A DNA stretch of 64,000 nucleotides from Odontocerum albicorne (lineage: Eukaryota > Arthropoda > Insecta > Trichoptera > Odontoceridae), in contig OX463846.1 in the NCBI GenBank assembly GCA_949825065.1, positions 7,335,366 through 7,399,365 of the forward strand, read 5' to 3'. The notes under the pieces were generated by a model, which was not told the DNA's origin, did not search any database, and saw only the letters and a list, made by a program, of their open reading frames with translations. The position numbers and the translations under genes are program-made. Positions 43,650 to 55,654 of this stretch are shown piece by piece. Each line of letters starts with the position of its first letter. Position 1 is the first letter of the stretch.

Positions 43650-44950
43650 CTAAATATCATCCCACCACAGACTTCTTCTCACCGCGAGAAATTCAATCAA
43701 TTATAAAAAATCTCGTCAACAAAAAAGCCCCCGGCCCCGATAAAATCAATAACCATACTCTAAAAAAACTCCCTAAAAAAGCCATCTACACCCTTACCGC
43801 CATCTTCAATGCCTGCTTTTGACACAAATTCAAAAACGCCGACGTCATTATGTTCCCCAAATCGGGTAAAAGCCACGCCATCCCCGAAAATCCCAGACCG
43901 ATCAGTCTGCTCTCCACCCTAGGTAAAGTGCTCGAGAGATTAATCCTCGACCGTCTCTCGACCGAAACATACTCGCGTAACGTCATTCCAGAATCGCAAC
44001 ACGAATTTATGCCGATGCACTCAACCAACCATCAGCTTCTTCGCGTTGTAGAACATATCATCAGATCCTTTAGAGCCAAAGGGCTCACGACCCTCCTTTC
44101 ACTAAACGTGGCGAAAGCTTTCGACACCATCTGGCACAACGGACTCGTATACAAGCTGCACAAGACGGGCATTCCCCTTAGACTAGTGCAAATCATCGCA
44201 TCCTTTTTAGAAAATCGCTCCTTCTCCGTCAAAATAGACGGTATAAACTCCTCCCCACGCCCCATTCTGGCAGGTGTGTCCCAAGATGCACTCCTGTCCC
44301 CCATCCTGTACAATATATACACGAGCGATATGCCCAAACTTTTTAACACACACTGTATCACCGCGCAATACGCCGACGACACAGCCTTCCTCTCTTCATC
44401 AAAATACGAGTCCGATTCCGACTGCAAGACTTCATTCCCGTTCTGGAGCAATGGTGCACAGAATGGAAGATCAAAATAAATCCCTCCAAAAGCACCGCAG
44501 TTCGCTTTGCCCGCAAATATATCAAACCCGTCAGAACTCTTAAACTCTTCGGCCAGAGCGTCCCATGGACCAAGCACGTGAAATACTTAGGCCTCACCTT
44601 AGACAGTAGCCCCACGTGGCGCAAGCACGCCCTCAATGTAAAATCAAAAGCTCTCGGAACACTAAAATCATTATTCCCCTTGGTTGGTAAATTCAGTAAA
44701 TTAAGTCCGCACACTAAACTCCATCTTTACAAAGCAATCGTCAGACCGCAATTGACATAGGCCCTTCCGGTCTGGGGCTACGCGCCGGTGACTACGATAA
44801 ACCACATTCAAGTCGTCCAAAGCAAAGCCCTCCGCATGATCTTAAACGCACCCTACATAATTCGTAACTCTAGACTTCAAACAATCCCCGTACACATGCG
44901 CGCTCTGGTTCTATATCCAGACATCCCAACCCCGTCATACAAGTTCTAGG
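43650..44950 (+). pseudogene. Jockey-like non-LTR reverse transcriptase, frameshifted
   Basis: It reads FSPREIQSIIKNLVNKKAPG, PDKINNHTLKKLP, a TGA at 43820-43822, then MFPKSGKSHAIPENPRPISL. LSTLGKVLERLI, LNVAKAFDTIWHNGLVYKLH, LAGVSQDALLSPILYNIYTS and AQYADDTAFLSSS (YADD catalytic pair near 44370) follow. A frameshift near 44420 moves to LEQWCTEWKIKINPSKSTAV, KYLGLTLDSSPTWRKH, HTKLHLYKAIVRPQLT, a TAG at 44758-44760, then ALPVWGYA and VQSKALRMILNAP. These are RT motifs 1-7 and the thumb. In the family this enzyme copies element RNA at a nicked target. The endonuclease domain is missing. The segment is clearly more GC-rich than its surroundings. Confidence 0.9.
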
Positions 44951-45470
44951 AAACTACAACGCGAACACCAAATGTAGGCATCCACGTCCGAAATCTATTC
45001 TCCGCGGCCCCCCATCTGTAAACGTCCCCGCCACTCTGAACGCCCCCTCCCCCCCCCCCGTACTCTACACCGACACCGACACCTCCAATGGCAGACGACA
45101 GCCTTCCTCCATAGGCAATCGTGTATCTCCCATATTTATCATAAATATGTATTAATATTTTTAAAAAGTCACACACGTCTCCCCATATATACCTATACAA
45201 ACAACATTTTATATTTTACTCACCATCATCTCACCTCCATTATTTTTCACTCACACCCATTTAATATATATAACCGTGTGTGACATCGCACATCCACAAA
45301 TCTATGTATATTTGTATGTAATATTATTTATATATCATCACATTTATATAAGTATTTAACGTTCTTATTATTTCTCATAATCATTCATCAAAAAATTCAA
45401 AAAAATTATCCTTCCCCGTCTCCTAAAAAAGAACCAAAATATCCAACCAAATATCATAACAGTCAGCACT
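44951..45470 (+). other. C-rich region after RT pseudogene, possible 3' UTR
   Basis: The plus strand is C-rich and G-poor, with a C-run near 45050-45059 and repeated CATCATCTCACC/CATCACATTT motifs, fading into AT-rich sequence. It may be the rest of the LINE and its 3' UTR. No poly-A or tandem tail marks a clear end. A tRNA A-box-like GGTCCAATGGTAGGACGCC lies on the minus strand near 45490. Confidence 0.4.
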
Positions 45471-45713
45471 TATCCGATGAAGGAGTAAGGCGTCCTACCA
45501 TTGGACCGAGACTCCGAACGAGATATTCATCACTTGGCTAAATATCATAAGCCAAAAACCACAATACAACCGCGAAACGAAATACCGCGAAAGCCTCGAA
45601 ACATATTAGAAATAATAAATTTACACACTATATGTATAATGCCTTTGACGCGTGGTTATGAATACTTAAAGAATGCTAGTAAAATATTTTACTGTATACA
45701 AAAGACATTAAAG

Positions 45714-45767
45714 AAATCTATAAAAATCTATAAATCTATAAAAATCTATAAATCTATAAAAATCTAT
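45714..45767. repeat. 18-bp tandem repeat, 3 units
   Basis: AAATCTATAAAAATCTAT occurs three times without change. The IYKSIKIYKS-like frame through it is an artefact. Confidence 0.9.
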
Positions 45768-47049
45768 AAAAGTCGCAAAGTCAAAGAAAAATGTAATCCA
45801 TATCTCTCAAGGTAATGTATTTATTTTTCGTGATGCACGTAGTTTACCGTTGTAGTGTTTTTATAATAAGTAATTGTTTGAGAAATGCGTCTACACTCTT
45901 TTCGGCTGAGAGAAATGTTGAAGACAACGTACATAGTAGAGTCTGTTAATTATTTATTTTGCGTATTAAATTGTTGAAGAATGTCCACTTTCTCATTGTA
46001 TATTAATGTCAATCACCGCAAGTTACTCCCGACAGCTCCTTCATCTTCTAGCAGCATGTCAAAATTATTTCTCCCAAAAATCGTTGAAAACCAATCTTGA
46101 TTAATTGACAGGTGCATCCATATCACGGCTCATGGAATGCGAAAGATTCATCACAAACATAACACAAAAATTTTCCAACATTTGTATCTCTTTTCCGGAG
46201 TATACATGCCTCCACTCCCAAAGGCGCTACGAAGAACGCCAGGGTTCTGACTACACGAGATTTAGTGATTATTATTAAAAACCTTATGAAACCCCTAGAA
46301 TGTACATAGCGAGTGATTACGCTCGTATACACAAGCGTGAACTTTGTCAAAAACATTCACAAAAAGCAAAATTTCACAATCAACCCAAATCTCTACATCA
46401 TTTTTAAAAAAGTTCATAAGGGAGCTTTGATTCAAAAATGGTTTATTTGTAACAAACTTAATCCTTCAAAAACTAATGAATACGATGGTACATATAACTA
46501 GTTATCTTTTCGTTTGTACTAATGACTCCGTACAAAGTCATGTTACATGAAAAAAAAAACTTAATCGCCACAGACGTATACAATTTGTCTGAAAGCTCTC
46601 TCCCTCTCTCTCTATGAGCGCTCCACAGAATAAGCTCACAAAGAGCTTAATACTGCAGAATATCGAAAGCTCCCATCCGCGTTATTTGAATAGAACGCCA
46701 AAGCTGGTTTATATTCCGACGTGAGGATCGTGAATATATTGGTTTGTCACTATATGACTCACGAATACATACAAAATACGCATTGCTGTTATTATTTCCT
46801 TTTTGCAGGAAAATATGAATAATCAAATATTTTTAATAAAATTAGAGCTTTTCCACTTTAACGTAGATCGATTCTCAATTTTTGTAAATCAAATCAGTTG
46901 AAACTTAAATTTTCAAATGAAGTTTACCTTTTACTGTATATTAACTCTCTTAAATTTGCATTTTTGGTTGTAATAGTGATAGCACAAATCAATTATTATT
47001 TTTATTAAATTATCTATATACTTTTATGAAAGATATATAAAATTATAAA
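45768..47049. other. Spacer
   Basis: Nothing recognised with confidence. A (CT)n run lies near 46598-46612. Confidence 0.4.
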
Positions 47050-47162
47050 AAAAATGTAGTGGAGGGAGATTACCAACACCGCCCAAAAACCGCTCTGAAT
47101 GTAGAAGACCTCCTTATGCTCCCTTGTGGAGCTTTAAAAGAAGGGTGGATAATAATAATAAG
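47050..47162 (+). mobile_element. Possible LINE 3' end with (TAA)n tail
   Basis: A less AT-rich block reads RRPPYAPLWSFKRRVDNN at its end and finishes GGGTGGATAATAATAATAAG. The (TAA)n end is the only real retroelement mark, so the call is tentative. Confidence 0.3.
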
Positions 47163-48926
47163 CATGTAATATATGTTCATTTAAACTATCATTGGCTTAA
47201 ATCATCATATTTTCTAAGATAGAATGATTAATAATTGATAATTACTAAGAATGTATACATAATAACTTTAGATAAATCTAACATTTCAATGATTTGAATA
47301 AGCTCGTTTTGTGTGATATGGTTTTCTTTTTACGTAAAAAGCTAAATTTAAATTTAAAAAATTAACTTTCTCTATTCACGGTTATGAAATATGCTAAACC
47401 AATTTTCCTTATATAATATTTCTTACAGAAATTGTAGGAAACATATTCCATCTGCAGTAAACAAATATTTAATGTTAACATACAGCATCCAACAACTAGG
47501 GAGAGAGATTCCAGTGGCCTTATGTTTCCACGTCTACTTGCTGAATTTGACATTCATATGATATATACATGTTGCATACTTTAAAACCCATGTTCTACGC
47601 TCGTAAATGTTCATAACTTCATAACAACAGAAATGAGAACAAAAAAAAAAGTAAATGGGTGTTATGTCGTAAGCTGCCGTATTATGGTACACTATGGTAA
47701 TCCAGCTGGGTAGGTTTAATGGTTCACAAAACCGTTGCAAAATTGGACTAAATGCTAATTTTGCTATTTCACCTGACAGTATGACGGCACTTGCTGAAGG
47801 TAATATCAATCTACGATAATTTGGTTCTGTTCATTATTATTGCAGAACTGTGTAGACGCGCGGAAGATTGCGCAACAATCAATTTCATGATTGTAATTTG
47901 CTCTTATCTTTGTTTCTTTGCAATCAATTTTGTTTTATCATCCACTTTTTCATTTGTACATGCTCGTATAGTTATTGCACTTACTTTCGTTTATCTTTCG
48001 TGATTTATTTTAAAGACCCTTTTCTTTTTTCTCACCCTGTTATCATAACTTATAATATTTTTTATTTGTTTTATTATTACTATTCACCCAGTCAAACAGG
48101 CACCTTGTTACACATGTATATATTTTTTCAAATAACTCGTACATATAAAGCGTTGATTTTATTTAAAAATAATGATGTGATTGGCTTTTAAGTTACTATT
48201 ATTTATGACCAATCTATTTTAACATATACATGTATAAAGTTGTATCGCGTCAGAAAGAAAAATCAAGGAAGATAAAATTATGTCAAGTATTTTAGGAAAA
48301 ATCGACAAGAGTGGTTTCAATCCTAGAATTTGAGGAATTAGTAATAAATGTCGCGTATTGGTTGATGAACATTGTATTTTAGTTTAATTAAAGTAATCAT
48401 ATCACGTCATTTCTCTACCGAGGTAGGACGACATTTTTTCTATCATTACATATATGATATACTTCCTTCGTCTCCTTTTCATCTATATATCTTCTCATTT
48501 AATTATTACAATTTTTTTCATAGCTGATATATACTTATTCGAATAATTATCCTGATTTTTTCCCTTTTTTCCTGTTTGACCGTAGAAATCAGCGTTATCA
48601 TTGATAACGACATTCAGATTCTGGCAGTCCAAGCTGCTCCGCCCTGTTTTTAAAAACACACGTTCCATTTTTTTACTTGGTAACTCGACTAATCTATCCT
48701 TTTTAGTTAACAGTCACAAAAAATCATCATTTTTCTAAGCGTGAAACGTTAATGGGCCCAGGGGAACATTATATTCACTGAGGGCAGATTTTTACATCAA
48801 ACACATTTAAAGGATATACTTGAATGCTTAAGATCGTTTTTTTTTGCCAATTACACACCTCAAAGCTGTTCATAATTTCTTTATTGTAGGCTAAATGACC
48901 TAAAGTTTAAGAATATTTGGGTTTAA
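47163..48926. other. Long AT-rich spacer
   Basis: No gene or element recognised; frames on both strands near 47362-48191 match nothing I know. Confidence 0.4.
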
Positions 48927-49150
48927 AGAATGTTCGGGTGACTGTCCGTCTTTGTGGGGTTCGTGGGCATGTGCTCACGTATAGTATATGTTTATGGATT
49001 TCGTGGGGATGGATAGTCATTTGAATGATTTATGCGACCACGTAGCTTGCTTCATTTACTTTTGTCTGGTTGGTTGGAAGAGATTGCCGCCTGGCAATAA
49101 ACCCGCCAGATGGTATTTGCAATAAAAGTGTTAAATAAGTAAATAAAGTC
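48927..49150 (+). mobile_element. LINE 3' UTR copy, 5'-truncated
   Basis: It aligns with 26108-26325: GAATGTTCGGGTGACTGTCC, GGGTTCGTGGGCATGTGCTC, TTTATGGATTTCGTGGGGAT, GATTTATGCGACCACGTAGC, then the shared tail GGTTGGAAGAGATTGCCGCC and AAGTGTTAAATAAGTAAATA. Only the UTR was copied. Near identity with the other copy indicates recent activity of this LINE. Confidence 0.85.
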
Positions 49151-50729
49151 TCAATAAATTAAATTCTCAATTTCCGTTGTCTTGTTTTATTGTATTACTA
49201 ATGAATACACCAGTCATGTTTACACTTATTAAAACTACGGATGTTTTAAAACGGCATTAAAATAAAGTTATTGTTTAGTATTCTCTATTCTAATAACCCT
49301 CGAATTTCGACAAGTAATCCTGTCTTTCTCAAGGCGTAATGTTAACATAGAAACAAAAAAAAACTTATCATATGTAATACAGTGCAACATGAAAAAAAAG
49401 GTAAGAAAAATACTAGAGAGAGCAAAGAAAAGGAAAAACAGACTTCTTATGGTAGCAAAAATGAATCGAATGGTGGGAAAATAGGATAATGGAACATGTT
49501 CAACAATGGACCCCTAATTGACAGTTAATAAGATCTAAGTAAGATAGCATTGTTTAAGATGTTTCCGTTATCTTCTTCTCCCACCATATAATCCATTTAT
49601 ATTTCCATAAGTAGTTTCCTTCTTTTTCTTCGCTCTCTCTCTCAATATTCTTTTTTTTTTATCTTTTCAAACTGCACGGAATTATATAAAAAGCAATTGA
49701 TTTATTTGTTGGTTTAGTATATGGTACATGTATTTAGGAAGACAGATTTACACCTTAAAAAGGATTAAAAAAAATTTTTTTATTAATTATTTCAGCACAG
49801 TGTTGCAAGCTAAAACTTTGAATTTTAGTGAAGTATGTTAAAGTTTTTTTTTTTCTTTCACAAGTTAACTGAAACATGGATCCGTATTTTCCTACATCCG
49901 TGGTCACATAAAAAAAAATATAAAAAAAAAACAAATAAAAAAAAGGATATTTTTTCTGAACTGTTAAATCAAATTTATTTTAAAAAAGAAAATATGTACG
50001 GTTGAAAAAAAAATACGTTTGTAAATAAACAAAAATATATGTGTTGTATTAGATTTTTGTATGTAATATTTTTTTAAACTAAGGTAACATGATTTTAACG
50101 ATCGATATCTTAAATCATAAATAGTTGACAAGACATTTAAAAAAATATATTTCAAATTGCTAATAAAAAGAAAGGTCAGTATCTTAATTTTAAATCCATT
50201 TTTAGAAATACCTTAAAGTTTATCATCATCCCTCATACACAAGTATATAACTTACCTTTTTGCTACAGGAAGGGGTAAGGAGGAATAATTGAATAATTCA
50301 TTTATTAAATTACCTAATGGAAGCAGCTAATAAATTAAATTATTCTAGTTCTCTTTCTTGGCAGATAAGCATAGTGTTTCTAGTTGCACGCTCTCCTAAT
50401 CAAGGAATAAGGGCATTAAGTGAAGGTGAGATTAATTAAGGCTTTATTCATCCCTCTCCTTTTGGCTATATTTGTGGTGAGATGGACAAGTTACTTCTTG
50501 TTTGTAATATAAACAAACACCAACAGTAGCAAAAGAACCTGATTAAAATTAAGATAATTAACATGTTTTTCAGAACTTGTTATTCGTATCTCTTTTTTAT
50601 TGGTTCCCTTCTTTTCTTTCTCTTAAGTTAGACGTATGGTCTGTTATCATCAGTATTCGATCTCTTGAGATGTGTCTTCTTATGTATCCTTCTATCATTT
50701 TTAAGATGACTTTTAGCAGCAATATCATG
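49151..50729. other. AT-rich spacer with A- and T-runs
   Basis: Low-complexity A-rich stretches near 49905-49945; no gene or element recognised. Confidence 0.4.
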
Positions 50730-50900
50730 TTATGCTACGTAGAAAAAAAATGGTTGTGTCTAACCTTTCTACGTGACCTCGCCAGTACCTTTTGTGGTTT
50801 CTTCCCCATCTCACAATATCTTCCACTTTACATATTTATCAAATTAGGGAATTTCCAGCTCTACATCAAAGTGTTTTGCATGTGATGGACATTAATTCTC
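50730..50900 (-). pseudogene. LINE C-terminal tail fragment, family T3, copy 1
   Basis: The minus strand contains DIVRWGRNHKRYWRGHVERL-like sequence (GAGATGGGAAGAAACCACAA, then GGTACTGGCGAGGTCACGTA). It matches the copies at 58650-58860 and 60160-60465. Decayed, with several stops. Confidence 0.5.
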
Positions 50901-51660
50901 AATAATAAAAAAATATGGTTCTTTAAATCTGATCATTGAACTTATCTCATAAAGGGTGTCAAAGGAAAAAATGATGATGATGATTTGATAACTTTTCGTA
51001 TAAAGCAGTGTTTCAAGGTTTTAGGTTTTCCACAGTGCCTAAATTCATTGGCAGACTCTTCTATAAGCAAAACAGAAGGCCTTAGGAAACCTTGTCTAAT
51101 TTGTCCTGTTTGACTTGGTGACCCGGTTCATCGCTCAAAATGTGACTTTCAGAGCTGGATGGTACGAAATGAGATATTTTTAATTCAAATGAAATTTTTA
51201 ATATAGAAACCTCAATTAAACAATTTTTAAATTTGTTCACGTTTCTTTTTTTTTATGGATATGTAGTATTTCAGGCCATTATATGCAACCATAAGATTTT
51301 TGTTAGTACTTTCTTGATTTTGGATGAGAAATGATTTTTATAATATCACTTATGGAGCCGTTTATTTATTTCTTAATATTTTTTTCATGAACATATTTCG
51401 TTACATCTGATTATAATTTTCTAAAAAATATTGACAAAATAGTCACGTTAAGTTGATTTTTGAAATTACATTGATACTCGTACATACTAGAATGACTACA
51501 AATCTAGGATTTCCACACAATATTTTCAACTTTTCAAGAGAAAATATCTTCAAACTTTTCTATCCAAACACATAACTTTCGCCTCATTCAAATTCATACA
51601 TCTCGTCATACACAATTTTCTATTATTATTATTTCTAACTTTTTTTAATTTTTTTTTTAC
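50901..51660. other. AT-rich spacer
   Basis: Nothing recognised with confidence. Confidence 0.4.
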
Positions 51661-51661
51661 C

Positions 51662-51795
51662 TGCCGAGTTTATTGCCATGTAGCAATCTCTTCCAACCAA
51701 CCAGAAAGATGTTTTTATAGGCCCTTAGTGTTACCAGACTGGAATCCTATTTTAAAAAATCTGGGTTCCAGCGGGGATCGAACCCGCAACCTCAC
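51662..51795 (-). mobile_element. tRNA-derived SINE, 5'-truncated
   Basis: The minus strand has the B-box half of the head (GGTTGCGGGTTCGATCCCCG), the body GGAACCCAGATTTTTTAAAA and CCAGTCTGGTAACACTAAGG, and the tail TTGGTTGGAAGAGATTGCTA, CATGGCAATAAACTCGGCAG. The tail is among the closest to the LINE at 25463-26325. The A-box half is missing where an RTE-like fragment joins. Confidence 0.7.
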
Positions 51796-52130
51796 TTTAC
51801 CTTCTTTCAAAACTTAGTCCATTTGATCCGGCCCTGTTTTCCTCAGTCTACCTTTTCCAGTCTGACTTGTACATTCACTTGATCATTATTTCATAACTCA
51901 TTCTCTTTATATGTCCAAACCATCTTGAATCTCTTTTAGTCGTCTTAAGTAAAACATACATTTCATCCATGCATTCATTTCTGATGTCTCCATTCCACTT
52001 TCACTCAAACATTGACACTCCACAAATTTTCCTAAGTGCACAGCATCAATATTACTCTTATCTTTATTCTGCTAAGTCAAAGTTTTACTTCCATACATCA
52101 AGGTGGGCACCAATACAATACTATGTATTG
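51796..52130 (-). pseudogene. RTE-like LINE segment upstream of the tail
   Basis: The minus strand reads LVPTLMYGSKTLT, stop, QNKDKSNIDAVHLGKFVECQ and MKCMFYLRRLKEIQDGLDI, then SDWKR. LMYGS(E/K)TW and the following region precede the WFGHV tail in RTE-like LINE proteins. This copy is decayed. Confidence 0.5.
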
Positions 52131-52962
52131 TCTTTTTACTACTAAAAAGTTTATTTTTTATTGGATTGGTGGATTTTTATCATATTTGCAATACTGCAAT
52201 AAATAGACTATTTTATTGTATATAAATCTAAAACTATATAAAACATTTGATAATAGGAAGAGTTTTTTTACTGTGCCACTTTATGAAAGTTACAAAGAGT
52301 GGCGTGCCAGCAGTGCCCCTCTCGGTTATTCTTCCATCCCCTCCTCCTTCATAAGCAAACTTTTATAATGAAGGTACCTATAATTACCCTCTTAACTGAC
52401 GTAATTGACAGATGGGTTTTATGTAACTGTAGAACCACCACACTTATTTAATCTAGTTGACAAGTTAAAAATACATATATAAGCGTAAACCCGCGTGAAC
52501 GGAGCAAATTTTTATGATAAATACATTTTAACTATGTAAACCTGGTTTTTTCGATAAATATTGTTAGTTCAAGCCGTCCTTAATATGTTGTAAACTACGT
52601 TGAATTTTCATGAAATTTTAAAATTTTGACGCCTGCTTGTTCGCGTACCCCAAGACTGAAGCTCGTAAACCACTAGTGGTACACGTATCAGAGTTTGAAG
52701 GTAGAAGAGCAAAGTTAAAACTACTTCCACATCACCGAACGTAGATGGAGGAGTATCGTTCATGAAGTCAACCCTAATACATCTCAAATGGGTAAAGATT
52801 TTAAGTATACTTGTAGAGATGCCGATGAAGAATAAAAAGTTTACTTTCTAAAAAATAATAGTAATAAAATTTGATGCTACTTGAATAAATATACAAATAC
52901 AGATTTTTTTATAGCAACATGGTATGTTTAATACATATTTAAACATATTATGAAATTGCAAA
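52131..52962. other. Spacer
   Basis: No gene or element recognised. Confidence 0.4.
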
Positions 52963-52964
52963 TA

Positions 52965-53506
52965 AAGGGTCTTTAAAATTGAGCGGTTTTTTTAATTCTT
53001 GGATAAAACACAGATGTCGTCGCAAACTTGCCTGGGTCTTGTGACATTTGAGAAGTGTAATGTACGACATTTATAAAAATGGAATCGTATACAATACAAC
53101 AACGCGTTCAAATTATTGAATTATTTTATGTATTGTAATCTCCGGAAACGGTGATATTAATTGGCTACCAAGATCATGTAATCTGACACCGTTGGACTAT
53201 TTTCTCTGGGGTTGCGTGAAAAACCAGGTGTATAAGAATGACCTCCGATCAATTCCTGAGCTGAAGGATGAAATTATTCGCGTTATTGGTGAGTTAGAAC
53301 CGCAATTATGCCAAAATGTCATGGAAAATGTTAACAAAAGAGTGGACATCTGTGGAGTTGCAAGAGGTGGACATTTGGCAGATATTGTTTTTTAAGTTTA
53401 AATGTCATATATTATCCTTTAATGACCAATAAAAAGTGTTTGAAATCAAAGTAAATTGTGTGCTTTATTCAAGAATTAAAAAAACCGCTCAATTTGAAAG
53501 ACCCTT
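52965..53506 (+). mobile_element. TIR element, 542 bp, deletion derivative of a DUF4817-type transposon
   Basis: TIRs of about 38 bp run AAGGGTCTTTAAAATTGAGC (from 52965) and the complement GCTCAATTTGAAAGACCCTT (to 53506), including GGTTTTTTTAATTCTTG inside. TA flanks both ends (52963-52964 and 53507-53508). Only the two ends of the transposase remain. The element is Tc1/mariner-related by its TA target and DYFLWG motif. Confidence 0.85.
53079..53398 (+). pseudogene. DUF4817-type transposase, centre deleted
   Basis: The N-terminal piece starts at ATG 53079 and reads MESYTIQQRVQIIELFYVL, then a TAA at 53136-53138. This is the start of the DUF4817 helix-turn-helix found before many insect Tc1/mariner-like transposases. 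The C-terminal piece reads WLPRSCNLTPLDYFLWGCVK, NQVYKNDLRSIPELKDEIIR and VDICGVARGGHLADIVF, with the last catalytic Asp in the DYFLWG motif and a stop at 53393-53395. The first two catalytic acidic residues are deleted. It is non-functional. Confidence 0.85.
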
Positions 53507-53607
53507 TATATCTCAAGATAATGGTGAAGAAAATACATTAAAGAGATAAACTATCAAAAGGTCTGGGATCATCTCATCTCTCTGGTATTATACTTTCACC
53601 GTATAAA

Positions 53608-53740
53608 AACAGCCTGGCGGATTAAGTGTCAGGTGGCAATCTCTGCTAACCAACCAGAAATATGTTTAAGAAGTCATACGTGAAAAATATATTAGAATTC
53701 TTTTAAAAAATGTCTGAGCTCTAACAAACAACCCTCGAGC
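53608..53740 (-). mobile_element. tRNA-derived SINE, partial
   Basis: The minus strand tail reads CTGGTTGGTTAGCAGAGATT and GCCACCTGACACTTAATCCG, then CCAGGCTG. The body GCTCAGACATTTTTTAAAAG replaces the usual AACCCAGATTTTTTAAAA. The head to the right is degraded (GATGAGACGCGTAGCTCGAG). Confidence 0.55.
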
Positions 53741-54296
53741 TACGCGTCTCATCAACTAAAATAAACAAATCGATTTTAAAAATAAACAAACCCAATCAGT
53801 TCAATTAATTCTCGAAAAAAAAAACATCTAAAGTGAAGATAAAAGAGCCCATATATATTTTCTTATACTTGGGTAAAAAAAAATAAAGATAAGAACATAT
53901 CATTGAGTTGATTTATTTTAAACATTGTCACCCTACTGTAGCGCGGTTCGGTAGATCCACTGCCAGGGTTTTTTTTATTTTTCGCTCAATGTTTTGCCGC
54001 CGGCAGTGATAACACTTAGCGTAAGTTTACCTTTCATTAGGGCTTTACTATACTGATTTAGTTCGATGCGCGCAACACGAGTTTACATTTCACTTGTGGG
54101 AAAGTAAAATAAAATCAAAGCTAAATGAAAACAAATGTTTATTTTAGAAAAAACAGGAAAACGACATTATTATTTACAATTGACAATCAATCAATTTTAA
54201 AAGTCGATGGTATTTTTAAAGAAATTAAGAATATAAAGAATGAAATAAAAACATGTAAAATGCGAAAACATTTTTTTTCAATAAGCGGCATATATT
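53741..54296. other. Spacer
   Basis: No gene recognised. A less AT-rich patch near 53938-54080 contains GCCGCCGGCAGTG and could be an unidentified element. Confidence 0.35.
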
Positions 54297-54445
54297 GATG
54301 ACGACCTCCACGATCTAATTGGTAAAACCACTGTCTTCCAGCGCAGGGACTATGAATTCAATTGCCCATCGTGCCATTGGTTGGTTAGAAGAGATTGCAA
54401 TAAAGCCACCAGTTAGCACCGCATACTACAAAAGTGTAAAATATT
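54297..54445 (+). mobile_element. tRNA-derived SINE, short form
   Basis: The head GATGACGACCTCCACGATCT, AATTGGTAAAACCACTGTC and CTTCCAGCGCAGGGAC has a degenerate B-box (AATTCAATTGC). The tail TTGGTTGGTTAGAAGAGATT, GCAATAAAGCC and ACAAAAGTGTAAAATA follows directly. The body between head and tail is largely deleted. Confidence 0.6.
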
Positions 54446-54699
54446 TATTTTCTGATTGAAAGTTTTGATTCATTGCTGAAAAAGCTGTTGTTTTTTTTGT
54501 GTAAAAATAAAGCATTATACAATGGCTAAATAATTTTTATCCTATAAATTTAAGCTTTAATTTGTTTCATTCTCAAGTTAATATTAGTCTCAGACATTGT
54601 ATTTGAGACTTTGTATTTGTTCAATAAACTGGATTCATTATTCTAATATAGTTTTTACCTTTATTGAACGAATACACTTGACATGGTTGTGTATGCCGA
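54446..54699. other. Spacer
   Basis: Nothing recognised. Confidence 0.4.
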
Positions 54700-55240
54700 G
54701 AATGAGGACGAATTATGCGATATCTAAAGTCATTGTGAGAGAAAAATGAGAAAGGAAAAGTAAATGTGATATAAGGGTCAACAATGAAAGATTAGAGAAA
54801 GTGGAAGAATTTAACTTTTTGACAAGTATTTTCTCAGCTACAAGGAACATCGAACGGTGTGTAGCGATAGGATACAACGCCAAGAAGGCAAACCGAACAC
54901 AAACAAAATCTGCTGAGATGATTGTACAGTATTTCATTACCAACTTTGATGTATGTGAGTGAAATATTGACGTGGACAACGACTGAAAGGAGCCAAATAT
55001 ATGATGTAGAAATGCATGCTTTACGAGACATGCCAGACACAATGTGTGTCAGACAGAATACGGAATAAAGTGATTAGTAATGAACGCGAACTATAGTTTG
55101 ATGGATAGAATAAACTGAAAAAAATAATTCTATAATTGTTTAAGTATGTGGAATGATTGAATTAAGATAGACTTTCAAAACTTGAGTGAAAGATATTGTA
55201 GGGGAAAGCAGAGGATATTATGGTTGAACCAAGTGAATGG
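54700..55240 (+). pseudogene. RTE-like LINE C-terminal part, longest copy
   Basis: Across frames: LEKVEEFNFLTSIFSATRNI with ERCVAIGYNAKKAN, the (V)EEF.YL.S.......I..RI..A..A segment after the RT palm. Then LTWTTTERSQIYDVEMHALR, VRQNTE/DRIRNKV, and a decayed WFGHV tail. It covers more of the protein than the other copies and joins the segment seen at 51796-52130 with that at 33320-33790. Confidence 0.6.
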
Positions 55241-55654
55241 AGCTTGAAACTCAATTGGTGATATTGTAACACCGTATTAGTGAAATCTATGAAAATAACT
55301 TCATTGTTTTTGTTGCAATAATTTAGGGTCGAAAATGGTTTTATTACAATTAATGTACCGGCAAATACGTAATTTGGCATAATAGACTGGTCAGTTTTTT
55401 CTAGATACCACGGCTAACTGCTAACTTGCAGGTCCATTTATTATTTTGAGATATTTTTACTGTGTATATTTCATAATGTAAATAATCAAAAAACTAGTCG
55501 GATGTTAACATAAATCTTCAGTAAAGTTTTTTTACTACCGTAAAAAAGTAAAGAAATAAATATGTGTTCTTAAGTATGGTTTCTTAATTGAGTATGAACA
55601 TAAAATATATGTAGAATTGCATGAATTTTTTTTATATTTTCAGAACGCAACTTT
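55241..55654. other. AT-rich spacer
   Basis: Nothing recognised. Confidence 0.4.

Noticed and set aside
44032..44714. Long minus-strand frames (up to 181 codons) across the reverse transcriptase pseudogene
   Set aside because: They are antisense shadows of a GC-rich coding strand that clearly encodes RT motifs including YADD.
45475..45530. tRNA-like A-box on the minus strand (GGTCCAATGGTAGGACGCC)
   Set aside because: No B-box at the right distance and no cloverleaf; too weak for a feature.
47362..48191. Cluster of frames of 60-107 codons
   Set aside because: Hydrophobic Phe/Tyr/Leu-rich composition follows the T-rich strand; no domain or repeated occurrence.
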